Positions 1 through 7,729 of a DNA stretch of 64,000 bases are shown here, piece after piece (position 1 is the first letter of the stretch; each line of letters starts with the position of its first letter). Source of the stretch: Symbiodinium natans (taxonomy: Eukaryota; Sar; Dinophyceae; Suessiales; Symbiodiniaceae). A program made the translations under genes and the position numbers. The DNA lies in assembly GCA_905221605.1 (NCBI GenBank), contig CAJNDS010000402.1:453818-517817 (forward strand), given 5' to 3'. The notes under the pieces were generated by a model, which was given only the letters and a program-made list of their open reading frames with translations, searched no databases and was not told where the DNA came from.

Positions 1-1249
1 TCCCCCGGCGTATACACTGGGGGCGCAGCCTCGTGCATTGGCCTTGTTCCCGGGAGTGGGAAGTCCGTTCCACTGCGTGATGGTGGTGGTGGCCCGGCCG
101 GGCTAATGTAGGGAGGCACCCCATTCCAAGCGATGGACGAGTTCGGGGCAGGCGTGGTAGGAAGGCCTCCTTCCTCTGGTCGTCCAGTGCGAGCCTTTGC
201 TGCTGGGCGCAGCAGAGTGTCTCGTGCTGGCGCTGTGGGCATCTCGTCTGGGGAGGATCGAAATAGTGAATCCGTCTCCGACTCTTCACCTAAGTCGACA
301 GCCTCCGCTTCCGAGCCGTCCTGCTCCTCTTCACTGCCCCCTGTCATCGCTGGCATGGCGTCAGGCTCTGTGCGACAATGGCGTTTCGGCGACATTCGGA
401 GGAAGTTGGAGACTTTCACTTAGAACAGAGAAATTGAGCCAGGGCCTAGTACAACAAGCGTTTTTAAGCACTGTTTGTTGATGCACCTGTGTTGCCTGGT
501 ACCGTGGCAGAGCGTTTAGCGTGCGAACACACTCGGATTGTTCTTGAGCAGACCCGGCCTCACTTGTTGAAGGGATACGCTGCTCCAGGCTCAAGACCTG
601 CCCGGCGGTCCGCCGGGGTGAACCGCTCTAGGCGGCAATTCCGGTATCCGCACCTCACAAAGTGAGGCCAGCCGCAGAGCCCATTACGTAGTGGGTAAAT
701 TTCTTTGCCGAGTTGTGTCTGTATCGGCAGCTATTCTAGCCACTGAGCTGCTCCTCGTCTCAAGAACGAGTCCGGCACAGAAGCGCACCCCTGTGGTAAC
801 GAGCGATACTGAAGAAGGGGGCCAGCCTCGTGTGACTAGTAGCCGAGACGGTGCCCTGCCAAGTGAAGTGTGGCTGCTAGTCTGTAGAGCGGTGCGTGGC
901 TGTTAGGATCATTCTACTTGTCATGAAAGTACTCTGTCTTGTTTCTGGGCTCGCTGCCTTCGTTGGGTTCTCCATCCTGGAGCATCGTGGACCTTGGTAG
1001 CATTGCTTAGCTTGGCTATTTGCCTGCAACACAGTGATGAGAAACGGCAGACTCTGCTTGATGAGGTGAGTTGACTGAAATTTGCCAGAGGTGAGAAGAG
1101 GACTATAAACAGTTGTCATGAACAACTAAGTCCTCAGGCTTGCAGGGGTTTTACTGTCCGTTCAGCTGTATCAGGCGGCCAATGAAGGCAAAAGAGGATG
1201 GAGAAACTTTTTGACATCGTAGCAGCTTAGCTGCTGTTGGCTCAGCGTT
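1..1249. other. Region with no recognisable gene, downstream of the minus-strand gene module
   Basis: Only short ORFs occur on either strand and none shows a family motif. The longest, 133-423 on +, is Ser/Arg-rich and low in complexity. The stretch lies 3' of the last minus-strand gene of the module and may be its trailing end or flanking host DNA. Two small hairpins lie at 601-667. Confidence 0.5.
601..667. repeat. Two short perfect hairpins
   Basis: At 601-617 an 8-bp GC-rich arm (CCCGGCGG) is followed by one base and its exact complement. At 653-667 CCTCAC and GTGAGG flank a three-base AAA loop. The first has the odd-length, single-base-centre form of the module palindromes but a different core. 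Confidence 0.5.
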
Positions 1250-1264
1250 AAGGACAGTGTCCTT
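1250..1264. promoter_or_regulatory. CA-G-TG palindrome after the zinc-finger ORF
   Basis: Seven-base perfect arms (AAGGACA / TGTCCTT) flank a single central G. It starts 47 bases past the stop codon of the minus-strand ORF at 1312-2691. Read on the coding strand the core is CACTG. It belongs to the palindrome family spread through this module. A role as 3'-end or terminator signal is inferred from position only. Confidence 0.6.
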
Positions 1265-1311
1265 TAGCTGGGGCTTGCCGTGCAAACCTTGCGAATTGGA
1301 GGTGCCCGCTT

Positions 1312-2691
1312 CTAGTAATTGTGGCCTTTCCAGGACCATCCGGATCTTTTGTCCCATTGGGTTTGGCTGTCTTCGCCGGCGTCTTCTCTGGGCCTTCGAA
1401 GACCGCGAGGTTGTGCTGGCTGCGTGGCTCTGCTGGACGGATTTTTCGTCCAGTCGTTGTGCTTGATGGTGAATTGAGCTTCTCGCTGTGGTCCCTGCTT
1501 GATGTGGTAGGAGACCTTTGCCGTCCCATTAACTCGCTTTGAGGTGAGGTCGTAGATGGTGGAGAAGGTAGCCGCGAATATGGTGTAGTCTTCAGCATCT
1601 TGATCCGTGTGAATTTTGAAGCCTTCCTGGACCGCTGCCTTGATGATGGCGTGAAGCCCGCCTATCCAGCGGGTCGGTGAGTCCAGCTCTACCCAGTGTC
1701 CCTCGCGAAGGGTGGAAATTGTGACCGCTCCTGTAGGCCCGATGGTGACTTTGGCAGTCATAAGAACCTGCCATGTGAGCCCCGTTGCTGTCTGTGCGCG
1801 GAGCAGACTCTGCAAGACTCTGGGAGGTTCACGCAAGATATCTAGTCTGCGTTGCCAGATTTTTGCCCATTCCCCTGCCGTCAAGAGGCCCATCACCTGA
1901 GGATTCGTGATGACCTGGACCTCGCTGGCCGTCTTGACCCATTCTTGGAAGCCCTGATCGCTGCATTGCTCCTGCATGGTGAGTGGCCGCTGTGGTGGAG
2001 GAGGAGGCACTCCTGCTGATTCGTACGGCCGTTCTTGTTCAACTGGAGGAAGGACCTGAGGAGGCTCCGGTGGAGCTGTGGTCGGCAGAGCTTGAGGTTC
2101 TGGTTGTGGCATCGTTGTTGTTCGAGGATGGTCAGGATATGCTGTGGCATCCCTTCCAGGCGGTGGTCCGGCTGGCTCGGGAGGATGTTGAGTGCCGGCG
2201 CTGCTGCTGGACGAGGCCGCTAGGGCAGTGCCCTCGGGTTTTGCCTGAACAGTGTTCTGGAAGACCTCTGGTGATTGATTTTCTGGAGTAGACGGAGTGA
2301 ACTCTGCCTCCGTCTTGCGGTCCAGGGCTTCGCTGAATTTGATTGCCGAGTTGGCATGCCACCCCTGCCTGGCGAAATGCTGCTTGATGCCCACGTCATT
2401 GGAGAAGGAGATGTTGTTGCCGTGTTTGTTCCTGCAGAACGCACATTGGAGGTAGAGGGTGTCCGGGTTGACGCTGAGGCCGTGCGGGATCAGAGCCTGA
2501 ACATCTCGCAGTTCGAGGGAGCCGTAGTATTGTGGAAAAGCCTCGATCTGTTGCAGGATCTTCTGGAGGAGGTTGGTCTCCATGGCCTCAGTGACATGGG
2601 CTGTGATCAGGGTCACCATCGGCTTGACCGCTGAGGCTTCCTGGGTGGGCATTCCGGGCTCTGGTTGAAGATGGCGGGTACTGAAAGGCAC
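1312..2691 (-). CDS. Zinc-finger-like protein of unknown function (459 aa)
   Basis: An intronless ORF of 459 codons. Around residues 80-112 a C-x2-C pair (QCAFC) is followed by H-x7-H (KQHFARQGWH), which reads as a single C2H2-type zinc finger, a fold that binds nucleic acid or protein. A Pro/Gln/Ser-rich linker fills roughly residues 135-235, followed by a more ordered segment (about 240-400) with no family I recognise, then a basic tail. It is the last gene of a minus-strand series. The preceding stop at 2764 is 72 bases upstream, and that gap holds a 19-base palindrome. The start at 2691 is the first Met after the gap. Codon use and the lack of introns contrast with the host genes in the right half. 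It could be a structural or DNA-binding protein of a virus-like element. The function is unknown. Confidence 0.6.
   Translation of the reverse strand: MPFSTRHLQPEPGMPTQEASAVKPMVTLITAHVTEAMETNLLQKILQQIEAFPQYYGSLELRDVQALIPHGLSVNPDTLYLQCAFCRNKHGNNISFSNDVGIKQHFARQGWHANSAIKFSEALDRKTEAEFTPSTPENQSPEVFQNTVQAKPEGTALAASSSSSAGTQHPPEPAGPPPGRDATAYPDHPRTTTMPQPEPQALPTTAPPEPPQVLPPVEQERPYESAGVPPPPPQRPLTMQEQCSDQGFQEWVKTASEVQVITNPQVMGLLTAGEWAKIWQRRLDILREPPRVLQSLLRAQTATGLTWQVLMTAKVTIGPTGAVTISTLREGHWVELDSPTRWIGGLHAIIKAAVQEGFKIHTDQDAEDYTIFAATFSTIYDLTSKRVNGTAKVSYHIKQGPQREAQFTIKHNDWTKNPSSRATQPAQPRGLRRPREDAGEDSQTQWDKRSGWSWKGHNY
2222..2257. repeat. Two CA-G-TG palindromes inside the zinc-finger ORF
   Basis: AGGGCA-G-TGCCCT at 2222-2234 and GAACA-G-TGTTC at 2247-2257 are perfect around a single G. 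They fall where the ORF encodes its low-complexity Pro-rich linker, so they cost little in protein sequence. They show the motif family is not confined to gene ends. Confidence 0.55.
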
Positions 2692-2737
2692 TGCATTGGC
2701 TGCCGTCGGTATCTGGGACGATGCAGATACCGCGTCG

Positions 2738-2786
2738 CCCCGGACAGTGTCCGGGGTACGGGTTTATTGACCCTCCTGCAGTGCAG
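2738..2786. promoter_or_regulatory. Palindrome pair at the end of the glycosyltransferase unit
   Basis: CCCCGGACA-G-TGTCCGGGG (2738-2756, nine-base arms, the longest of the family) starts 7 bases past the stop at 2764. A second, CTGCA-G-TGCAG (2776-2786), overlaps the last codons of the same ORF. Both have the CA-G-TG core in the same orientation. Confidence 0.65.
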
Positions 2787-3369
2787 TAGGCAAGTTGCGT
2801 AGAATGCCATTTTCCTGTGCCTGCTGGGTGCCCGGGTCGTTCTTCCATCCATGTCGCCATTGCCAGCATCGAGTCAAGGCCACCCTTTTCCCCGTCTTTG
2901 TTGTGAAGAAGTGCCCATCATTTCTGTATGGACCGTTCTGTCGGAGTTCTGTGCTCATCTCTTCCTGCAGAAGGTAGATTGGGCCCAGACGAGGACAAAG
3001 ATGCCATCCAGGTGTCAGCTGGTCCGTGGACGCAAGTCCGAGGTCGTCCTTGATGACCTGGAAGAGGACCGTGCAGAAGGTCATGTAGGACGGGGTGTGC
3101 TCGCGTCGCACAAAGTCATTGGCTAAGCAGTGGTGGAGTGCGGACGTCATTAATGGGTGACGGCGTCGTCCCAGCAAGATGCCCTGGAAGATGTGGTCCT
3201 TCTTTGCTCCGATGGCGGTGAGGAAGTAGTCTGGCGGACCAGTGGCTGGGTTGATCCAGCCGTATTTGTGCTGCGCCTGCCTCGAGAGCGTGGATGTCCA
3301 CTCATTCATGATGCAGGAAATGAGGGTCCGGTACGTCACTACAAAGCGCGTTTTGATGTCAATGTACAT
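2764..3369 (-). CDS. GT32-like glycosyltransferase, C-terminal catalytic part
   Basis: The ORF begins MYIDIKT. The open frame continues upstream of this Met with CADVWRYTEHW-LRGG, so the join reads ADVWRY...GGMYIDIKT. This matches the signature of the glycosyltransferase family with a DXD-type sugar-binding region (GT32), in which (A)D-x-(F/W)RY is followed by GGxYxDI(D/K). Such enzymes move a sugar from a nucleotide donor to an acceptor, usually in the Golgi or another membrane compartment. The rest of the ORF (residues 40-150) has the spacing expected after that motif. The Met at 3369 is therefore probably not the true start. The preceding ORF (3339-4364) appears to carry the N-terminal part in another frame, so this is either a decayed gene or one needing a ribosomal frameshift. 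Family assignment is fairly sure; intactness is not. Confidence 0.55.
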   Translation of the reverse strand: MYIDIKTRFVVTYRTLISCIMNEWTSTLSRQAQHKYGWINPATGPPDYFLTAIGAKKDHIFQGILLGRRRHPLMTSALHHCLANDFVRREHTPSYMTFCTVLFQVIKDDLGLASTDQLTPGWHLCPRLGPIYLLQEEMSTELRQNGPYRNDGHFFTTKTGKRVALTRCWQWRHGWKNDPGTQQAQENGILRNLPTALQEGQ

Positions 3370-4364
3370 CCCTCCCCGAAGCCAGTGCTCTGTGTACCGC
3401 CAGACGTCAGCGCACCGATGATCTCGACCTGCTTGGCGTCGTCAAAGAATTCCCTCGGGATGTTTGGGAAGCATTCCTCCATCATCTCGTGAGGACCAGG
3501 TTGTGAGTCGTGCACGTAGGTCTGGAAGACTCGAAGAGGAGGTTGAGCTGTCAGGTAGTGGCCGCCTAGCGCATATACTATCGCGGCGCTTTCTCCTGCA
3601 TGTTGGGCCACCTCAGCAAGCAGTGCACTGAGAGTGTCTGCCCGAGTCAGTGCACGGGTGGCCAGCATTTCCTTGTGCACTGTGTTCTTCACGGTATTCC
3701 AGGAGCAGCATAGCAGGACGTGGATGCTGGGGCGTGCTCCTGGTTGGGGGGTCGTCTTCGCATCCATAGCTTGGAGGGCCGCTGCCACCACTTGGCAGAT
3801 TGCCTCTTGCGCTATTTCCGGCCGAAAGTGCACTGATTTGGTGGTGTAGAGCTGCAAGTTTTCGTTGTCGAGATCCATGATGTGGAACGGGACCTCGTGG
3901 GAGCGCAGCTGGAAGTCTGTGCGATACTGCCCAATCCAGTCGTAGTTCACCTGCTTTTCCGGTCGGAGGGATCTTTCGAGCGGTATCAGGCCTATGTTAA
4001 TCCGATGGTTTTGGTGCTTGTTCAGGAAGGTCGCCAGTCCCTCACAGGCTGCTTTGTTGTCCCCCTCCGACATCATGAAGGCCTTGGGAAGTCGGATAGA
4101 TCCGTCCGGATATGCCGATTTTACCAAGGTCTGTCCTGCCGCTGTCACCAGGGCTTCCAAGATGCTGGGGCAGGTCTTGCCTTGCCATGTGCAGCGCGAG
4201 GTCAGCGTGGCCCCCGGACATATGACAGCGTAGCCCGAGGCAAGGGTCCTCACGCCATAGCTCTGGTGCAACTGGGTCTCGTTGTTGTAGAGGAGGTGCT
4301 GAAAGGTGCTGTCCACCAAACACAGCACTGGCGTAGGAGACGGGGACCTTGGCGCTGCTGCCAT
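3339..4364 (-). CDS. ORF of 341 aa, probable N-terminal partner of the GT32-like ORF
   Basis: It starts with a short Ala/Pro/Ser stretch, then VLCLVDST and a mixed soluble sequence with several Cys and His. I recognise no N-terminal family. The VDST segment near the start recalls an esterase nucleophile region, but the remaining motifs are not evident. Near its C-terminus the sequence EFFDDAKQVEII runs directly into the frame that encodes the ADVWRY-GGxYxDIK signature of the next ORF. The last 25 or so residues in this frame (from GALTS onward) look like out-of-frame translation. I infer a single-base shift near 3400-3440 on the + coordinates, or a programmed shift there, joining this ORF to 2764-3369. 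No palindrome separates the two, unlike other neighbouring genes here. Confidence 0.45.
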   Translation of the reverse strand: MAAAPRSPSPTPVLCLVDSTFQHLLYNNETQLHQSYGVRTLASGYAVICPGATLTSRCTWQGKTCPSILEALVTAAGQTLVKSAYPDGSIRLPKAFMMSEGDNKAACEGLATFLNKHQNHRINIGLIPLERSLRPEKQVNYDWIGQYRTDFQLRSHEVPFHIMDLDNENLQLYTTKSVHFRPEIAQEAICQVVAAALQAMDAKTTPQPGARPSIHVLLCCSWNTVKNTVHKEMLATRALTRADTLSALLAEVAQHAGESAAIVYALGGHYLTAQPPLRVFQTYVHDSQPGPHEMMEECFPNIPREFFDDAKQVEIIGALTSGGTQSTGFGEGCTLTSKRAL

Positions 4365-4757
4365 TGCTGGACGGGAGAGGCTCTGTCTCAGTCTGACTCA
4401 GTCCGGATCGCTCCTTTGGGAGACGCAGTGCCCCTACGTGAATAAGTTGCAAAGAGTTACTTTAATGAGATGAGAGCTAGTCGTAAATGTTTTGAGCTGG
4501 AGGGCTGTGATGTACTCCACGCAGGCTGTCCTCGGCAAGCTCGTGGCCCTGCAGAGGGAAGAGCTGGGCAGCTGGTCAGTTGTGGCTCAGCAGCTGTGAG
4601 GATTATTTTTACGCATCCTTGAAGTTTTAGCTTCCGGTGCTGCCGTGGTTGGCAGGAATGAATGCTCATAAGGGAAAAGGTGAAAGGTGAGATTCGTGAG
4701 CTGTGTCAGCGGCTTGATAGGTCAGCTTTCTGGTCTGTACAAGTACTTGATGTACGG
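4365..4757. other. Intergenic gap without recognisable gene
   Basis: About 390 bases between two minus-strand units. No ORF of note is present on either strand. It could hold the promoter of the 341-aa ORF, but no clear signal is visible. Confidence 0.4.
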
Positions 4758-4796
4758 CTGCAGTGCAGTCTGTACTTTGGTCTGGACAGTGTCCAG
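4758..4796. promoter_or_regulatory. Palindrome pair after the 192-aa ORF
   Basis: CTGGACA-G-TGTCCAG (4782-4796) starts 38 bases past the stop at 4835. CTGCA-G-TGCAG (4758-4768) follows closely. Both are perfect, with the CA-G-TG core in the same orientation as at the other gene ends. Confidence 0.6.
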
Positions 4797-4834
4797 TGCT
4801 TGCCCTTTCCATCGCGACCGAATTTGGGAGCTGT

Positions 4835-5413
4835 TCAGCGCGACACCTGCAAGTAGGCGAACACCGCCCATTGTAGAATGCGACGCTGTTCAGGTGGCAG
4901 CGCCGCCAGCCAGGTGCTGAGGATGACCATGTCGGCGTTGCTCATCATCGTGGAGCCGGTGTGCGTCGAAAGTGGTGGAAGAGGTGGAAGCTCGAGTTCT
5001 GGCATGCCTGGCGCTGGAGGTGAGCTTGCGCTCGTGTCCGCCGGTGGAGGAGGAGGATCAGCCCAGATGCCTTGTCCTCTAGGCATCAACAAGTGCTCGT
5101 AGTCGAATTGGGCTGGAGCGTCTCTAACCCTCTTCTGTCCTCCTGTATTGGAGGGCACCGGGCTGGCCGTCGTTGCTTGTGGTGGGCGCGATTCCATCAC
5201 AAGGCGGCCGTTACTGTTCCCGTACATTTTGTTCGGGTAGACTGTCTGGTTGACCTTCAGGTAGGACTTGCCGGTGGTCTTCAGGTCACACATGAGGGTC
5301 CATCTGGCGGAAATAGCCGTGCGCTCCCAGCTGCCGTGCCCTTGTTCTTGGAAGACTGAGCCTCCTCTACCATCCTGCCGTTGGCATTGCCGTAGAAATT
5401 GCTTTTGAGGCAC
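4835..5413 (-). CDS. Unknown protein with a YGNxNGR motif, second frame (192 aa)
   Basis: The first 35 or so residues look like out-of-frame sequence. From about residue 36 (ARWTLMCDLKTTGKSYLKVNQ) the protein appears genuine and contains MYGNSNGRLVMES, then a Pro-rich linker and a hydrophobic C-terminal helix (DMVILSTWLAALP). The overlapping ORF at 5281-5463 carries a near copy of the same motif (FYGNANGRMVEEA) in another frame. The likely ancestral protein starts at 5463 and passes into this frame near 5290-5340, with two copies of the motif about 60 residues apart. No known family recognised. Confidence 0.45.
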   Translation of the reverse strand: MPQKQFLRQCQRQDGRGGSVFQEQGHGSWERTAISARWTLMCDLKTTGKSYLKVNQTVYPNKMYGNSNGRLVMESRPPQATTASPVPSNTGGQKRVRDAPAQFDYEHLLMPRGQGIWADPPPPPADTSASSPPAPGMPELELPPLPPLSTHTGSTMMSNADMVILSTWLAALPPEQRRILQWAVFAYLQVSR

Positions 5414-5463
5414 TCCTGGGGAGTACGTTCAGCGTCTGTCATGGGGGGTTGGATCGTAAGCAT
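5281..5463 (-). CDS. N-terminal part of the YGNxNGR protein, first frame (60 aa)
   Basis: It starts 25 bases inside the 3' end of the kinase-like ORF, a stop-start overlap that suggests coupled translation or a shared transcript. It contains FYGNANGRMVEEA, which recurs in variant form in the following frame. The last dozen residues (after GTAAGS) look out of frame. I read this as the beginning of one protein continued at 4835-5413. Confidence 0.4.
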   Translation of the reverse strand: MLTIQPPMTDAERTPQECLKSNFYGNANGRMVEEAQSSKNKGTAAGSARLFPPDGPSCVT

Positions 5464-6602
5464 TGAGGTGACCGGGTTGCCGTCCTTGTCCCAAGGCTGA
5501 CCTTGAGGACCAGCATGAGATTCTTAGCGCTTTTCAGCCAGGATCCCGATGGCCACATGGAGGTGGGGTGTGCCGGGGGTGTCTCCGCCTTTGCCTGGGT
5601 AACCCACCGTCGCATGTCATCAGCAATTTCACTGGAGATCGCTCCCGTGGGGACGTCAGCTCCCATGGTGGCCACTGGACCTGTGGTGTAGTGGAGGAGA
5701 AGTGGGAGGATCTGCTTGCTGAGCGTCAGCGAGAGGCGGTAGAAGTCGCCGTTACCCGTGTGGTATTGCGACTTGTCCACCCTTGGCGGCCGGTGAAGGT
5801 CTCCTCCTCTGACGTGCGCCCCATACCCTTCCTGTACTGAGTAAATGGCCTCTGCCGCATTGTCGCCCAAGTTAATGAGGACCCACTGTGGGCTGGTTTG
5901 GCTTATTGACTGCGACGACATGATGTTGCCCAGGTGGATGTCTGCATGGATGATGCCGTGCTGGTGGAGCACTGAGAGGGCGCACTGCATGTCCTCAGCA
6001 ATGGTGTCGAAGAGCTCTTTCATGTGCCTCTGGTCCATTTTGTCGTACCATTGCTGCTCCTCCGCCTGGAGTGGGTTTGACGGGTATGCTGGAGTGCCGT
6101 CTTCATTCCATGCTGAGAAGGGGATTCGGGCAGGAGGACAGTGTCCTAGTGCCTCATCCTTGTCCCCCTCAGCAGTGCTGGGGATTGTCTGCAAAGTGGT
6201 TGTCCATCCTGCTCGGGCTTTTTTCCGGTAGAGGTGCTGCTTGATGCCTTCCTCAACTGTGCACAGTGTGAGCATGACCGCAGCGCCGACCTCAGTGTGC
6301 AGGATGGTCTGAAAGAGGGGGATCGTCGGGAGACGCCGTAGGCGGTGAATTTCTTTTTGCATCTCGGCCTCCCGAGTCTGTTTTGCACGCTTGACGACCA
6401 GTCGATGTCCCTCCGGGGTCGGGTAGGCCAGCGTGGTCACGTACGCACTGTTGCCATGGCCAATTTGCTGGCCCATAGGCTCCGTGAGTGCCCTGGCGAT
6501 AGAGCTTTTGTGTAGGGCGGTGATCCTGCCCAGCATTTCCTCATGCAGCTGGAATTGCTTGCTGCGTTGATCAGCTCCCGCCATGGCCATTGCTGGCTGC
6601 AA
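5439..6602 (-). CDS. Protein-kinase-like protein (387 aa)
   Basis: Kinase landmarks appear in order. A glycine-rich loop (IGHGNSAYV, about residue 47) comes first, then a candidate ATP-binding Lys in VVKRAK (about residue 71), and a candidate partner Glu in EMQKEIHRL. The catalytic loop HADIHLGNIM (about residue 225) is of the H-x-D-x4-N type. The metal-binding position reads LINLGDN instead of DFG. The catalytic-loop form resembles atypical, bacterial-type or viral kinases more than typical eukaryotic Ser/Thr kinases, and the altered DFG leaves activity open. The insert between the N and C lobes is long (about residues 120-200). The ORF is intronless. Its stop overlaps the next gene's start, with no palindrome between, so the two probably form one unit. 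Confidence 0.65.
   Translation of the reverse strand: MQPAMAMAGADQRSKQFQLHEEMLGRITALHKSSIARALTEPMGQQIGHGNSAYVTTLAYPTPEGHRLVVKRAKQTREAEMQKEIHRLRRLPTIPLFQTILHTEVGAAVMLTLCTVEEGIKQHLYRKKARAGWTTTLQTIPSTAEGDKDEALGHCPPARIPFSAWNEDGTPAYPSNPLQAEEQQWYDKMDQRHMKELFDTIAEDMQCALSVLHQHGIIHADIHLGNIMSSQSISQTSPQWVLINLGDNAAEAIYSVQEGYGAHVRGGDLHRPPRVDKSQYHTGNGDFYRLSLTLSKQILPLLLHYTTGPVATMGADVPTGAISSEIADDMRRWVTQAKAETPPAHPTSMWPSGSWLKSAKNLMLVLKVSLGTRTATRSPQCLRSNPP
6135..6180. repeat. Two CA-G-TG palindromes within the kinase-like ORF
   Basis: AGGACA-G-TGTCCT (6135-6147) and CAGCA-G-TGCTG (6170-6180) lie in the segment encoding the low-conservation insert between the kinase lobes. Confidence 0.5.
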
Positions 6603-6871
6603 AAGAGTTGAAGAGAAATGTGCCTGCCGCTGTGCCCGGACTTTTGAACATGATCTGCCACAGTAATCGCGGGAGAGATGAAGGAAGGGAGAAGAGAGAG
6701 AAAGAAAGGCTGGAGGCAGAGGTGAATGGCATCGAATGTCTCACTAAGCTCATGGGTCAGTGTTCTCGCGCTCCCTTTTTGACTCGTTTTCTTCGAAATG
6801 TGCCAGGCTTAAAAATCAGTTGCCTCGGCCTTGCTGCGTGGGCCAAATTAAAGAGGAACGCTCCGGTGCCT
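6603..6871. other. Gap upstream of the kinase-like ORF
   Basis: No ORF of note. An A/G-rich stretch (about 6680-6720) precedes the kinase start on the minus strand. No clear promoter motif is visible. Confidence 0.35.
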
Positions 6872-6905
6872 CACACAGTGTGTGTAAGCGAGCTCGGCAG
6901 TGCCG
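6872..6905. promoter_or_regulatory. Palindrome pair after the 94-aa ORF
   Basis: CGGCA-G-TGCCG (6895-6905) starts 21 bases past the stop at 6927. CACACA-G-TGTGTG (6872-6884) follows. Same core and orientation as the other gene-end palindromes. Confidence 0.6.
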
Positions 6906-6926
6906 CGACTCTCACTTGTCAATAGC

Positions 6927-7211
6927 TTATTTCGGTCGCCAGTGCGTTGTCGGCTGCTTCTTGGACCGCGCTTTCGGAGGAGAAGGCGGCTTCCGTGTCG
7001 GGCGTGTCAGCTGGGGGCCAGTGGCGTCCGATGTCGACTTGGTCTTTGTGGAGCTGGATTGCTTGTCGTCGACGCTTTCCAGGCTGGAAGTGGCTTGCTT
7101 AGCTTCTTGCTCAGCTTCTCGTTTGTGAGCTGCAACGTTTTGATGAAAGAGGCGCAAGTAGTACTCGTACTTTTCTGGAGGGAATTGGTTGTCGTCCACA
7201 ATGAAGGGCAT
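6927..7211 (-). CDS. Small basic protein (94 aa)
   Basis: The N-terminal third is aromatic and acidic (NQFPPEKYEYYLRLFHQNV). It is followed by a Glu/Lys coiled-coil-like stretch (KREAEQEAKQA), a Ser/Thr-rich linker and a strongly basic Pro/Lys/Arg tail. This composition suits a small DNA- or RNA-binding or packaging protein, but that is inference. It is flanked on both sides by palindromes, so it is likely its own transcription unit. Confidence 0.4.
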   Translation of the reverse strand: MPFIVDDNQFPPEKYEYYLRLFHQNVAAHKREAEQEAKQATSSLESVDDKQSSSTKTKSTSDATGPQLTRPTRKPPSPPKARSKKQPTTHWRPK

Positions 7212-7584
7212 GGCACGTTGTAGCGTAGGCAGGGTATACTGGGCTGGGCCTAGCAGCAGTTTGAGCCTTGTGCTCGGGCAGCTGGAGTCTATTCAAAGAA
7301 GCGAAGAGGAGCAGGAAGAGCCGGAAAGAAGAAGGAGAAGAGGAGAAAGGACTGGGAGAGAAGTGGCTGCATCCACACTGTCGTTTCCGGTGGCGAACAC
7401 AAGGAATGGGGCGTGGCCCTTAACTGCACCATTCTGCACATGAAGCGGGTTCTGCATTGCCAGCATCCCAAAAAGACGCCCAAAATGCACACTCAAAGAG
7501 ATTTTGTGATGTCCGCGCTTTTGCATTAGGTCTGTTGAAGGAATTTAAAAGTGGAAAGAAGGGCTGAAAAAATGGCTGCCAGTC
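7212..7584. other. Intergenic gap
   Basis: An A/G-rich stretch at 7295-7360 and no convincing ORF. It lies between the palindrome cluster at 7585-7694 and the start of the 94-aa ORF, so any promoter of that ORF would be here. Confidence 0.35.
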
Positions 7585-7694
7585 TCTGGCAGTGCCAGAA
7601 GCTTTGGCCTTGTCGGAGCCTTTAGCTGAGCAATAAGCAGAGCAATAAGCAGCGTGCTGGGACAGTGTCCCATGGTAGCTCTGACAGTGTCAGA
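7585..7694. promoter_or_regulatory. Cluster of three palindromes after the 159-aa ORF
   Basis: TCTGACA-G-TGTCAGA (7680-7694) starts 35 bases past the stop at 7730. TGGGACA-G-TGTCCCA (7658-7672) and TCTGGCA-G-TGCCAGA (7585-7599) follow. Each has perfect seven-base arms. The inner RCA-G-TGY core is constant, while the outer bases change on both arms together. Confidence 0.65.
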
Positions 7695-7729
7695 CTGAGA
7701 GGGTGCTGGATCTTCTGTGTTGGGGTGGC

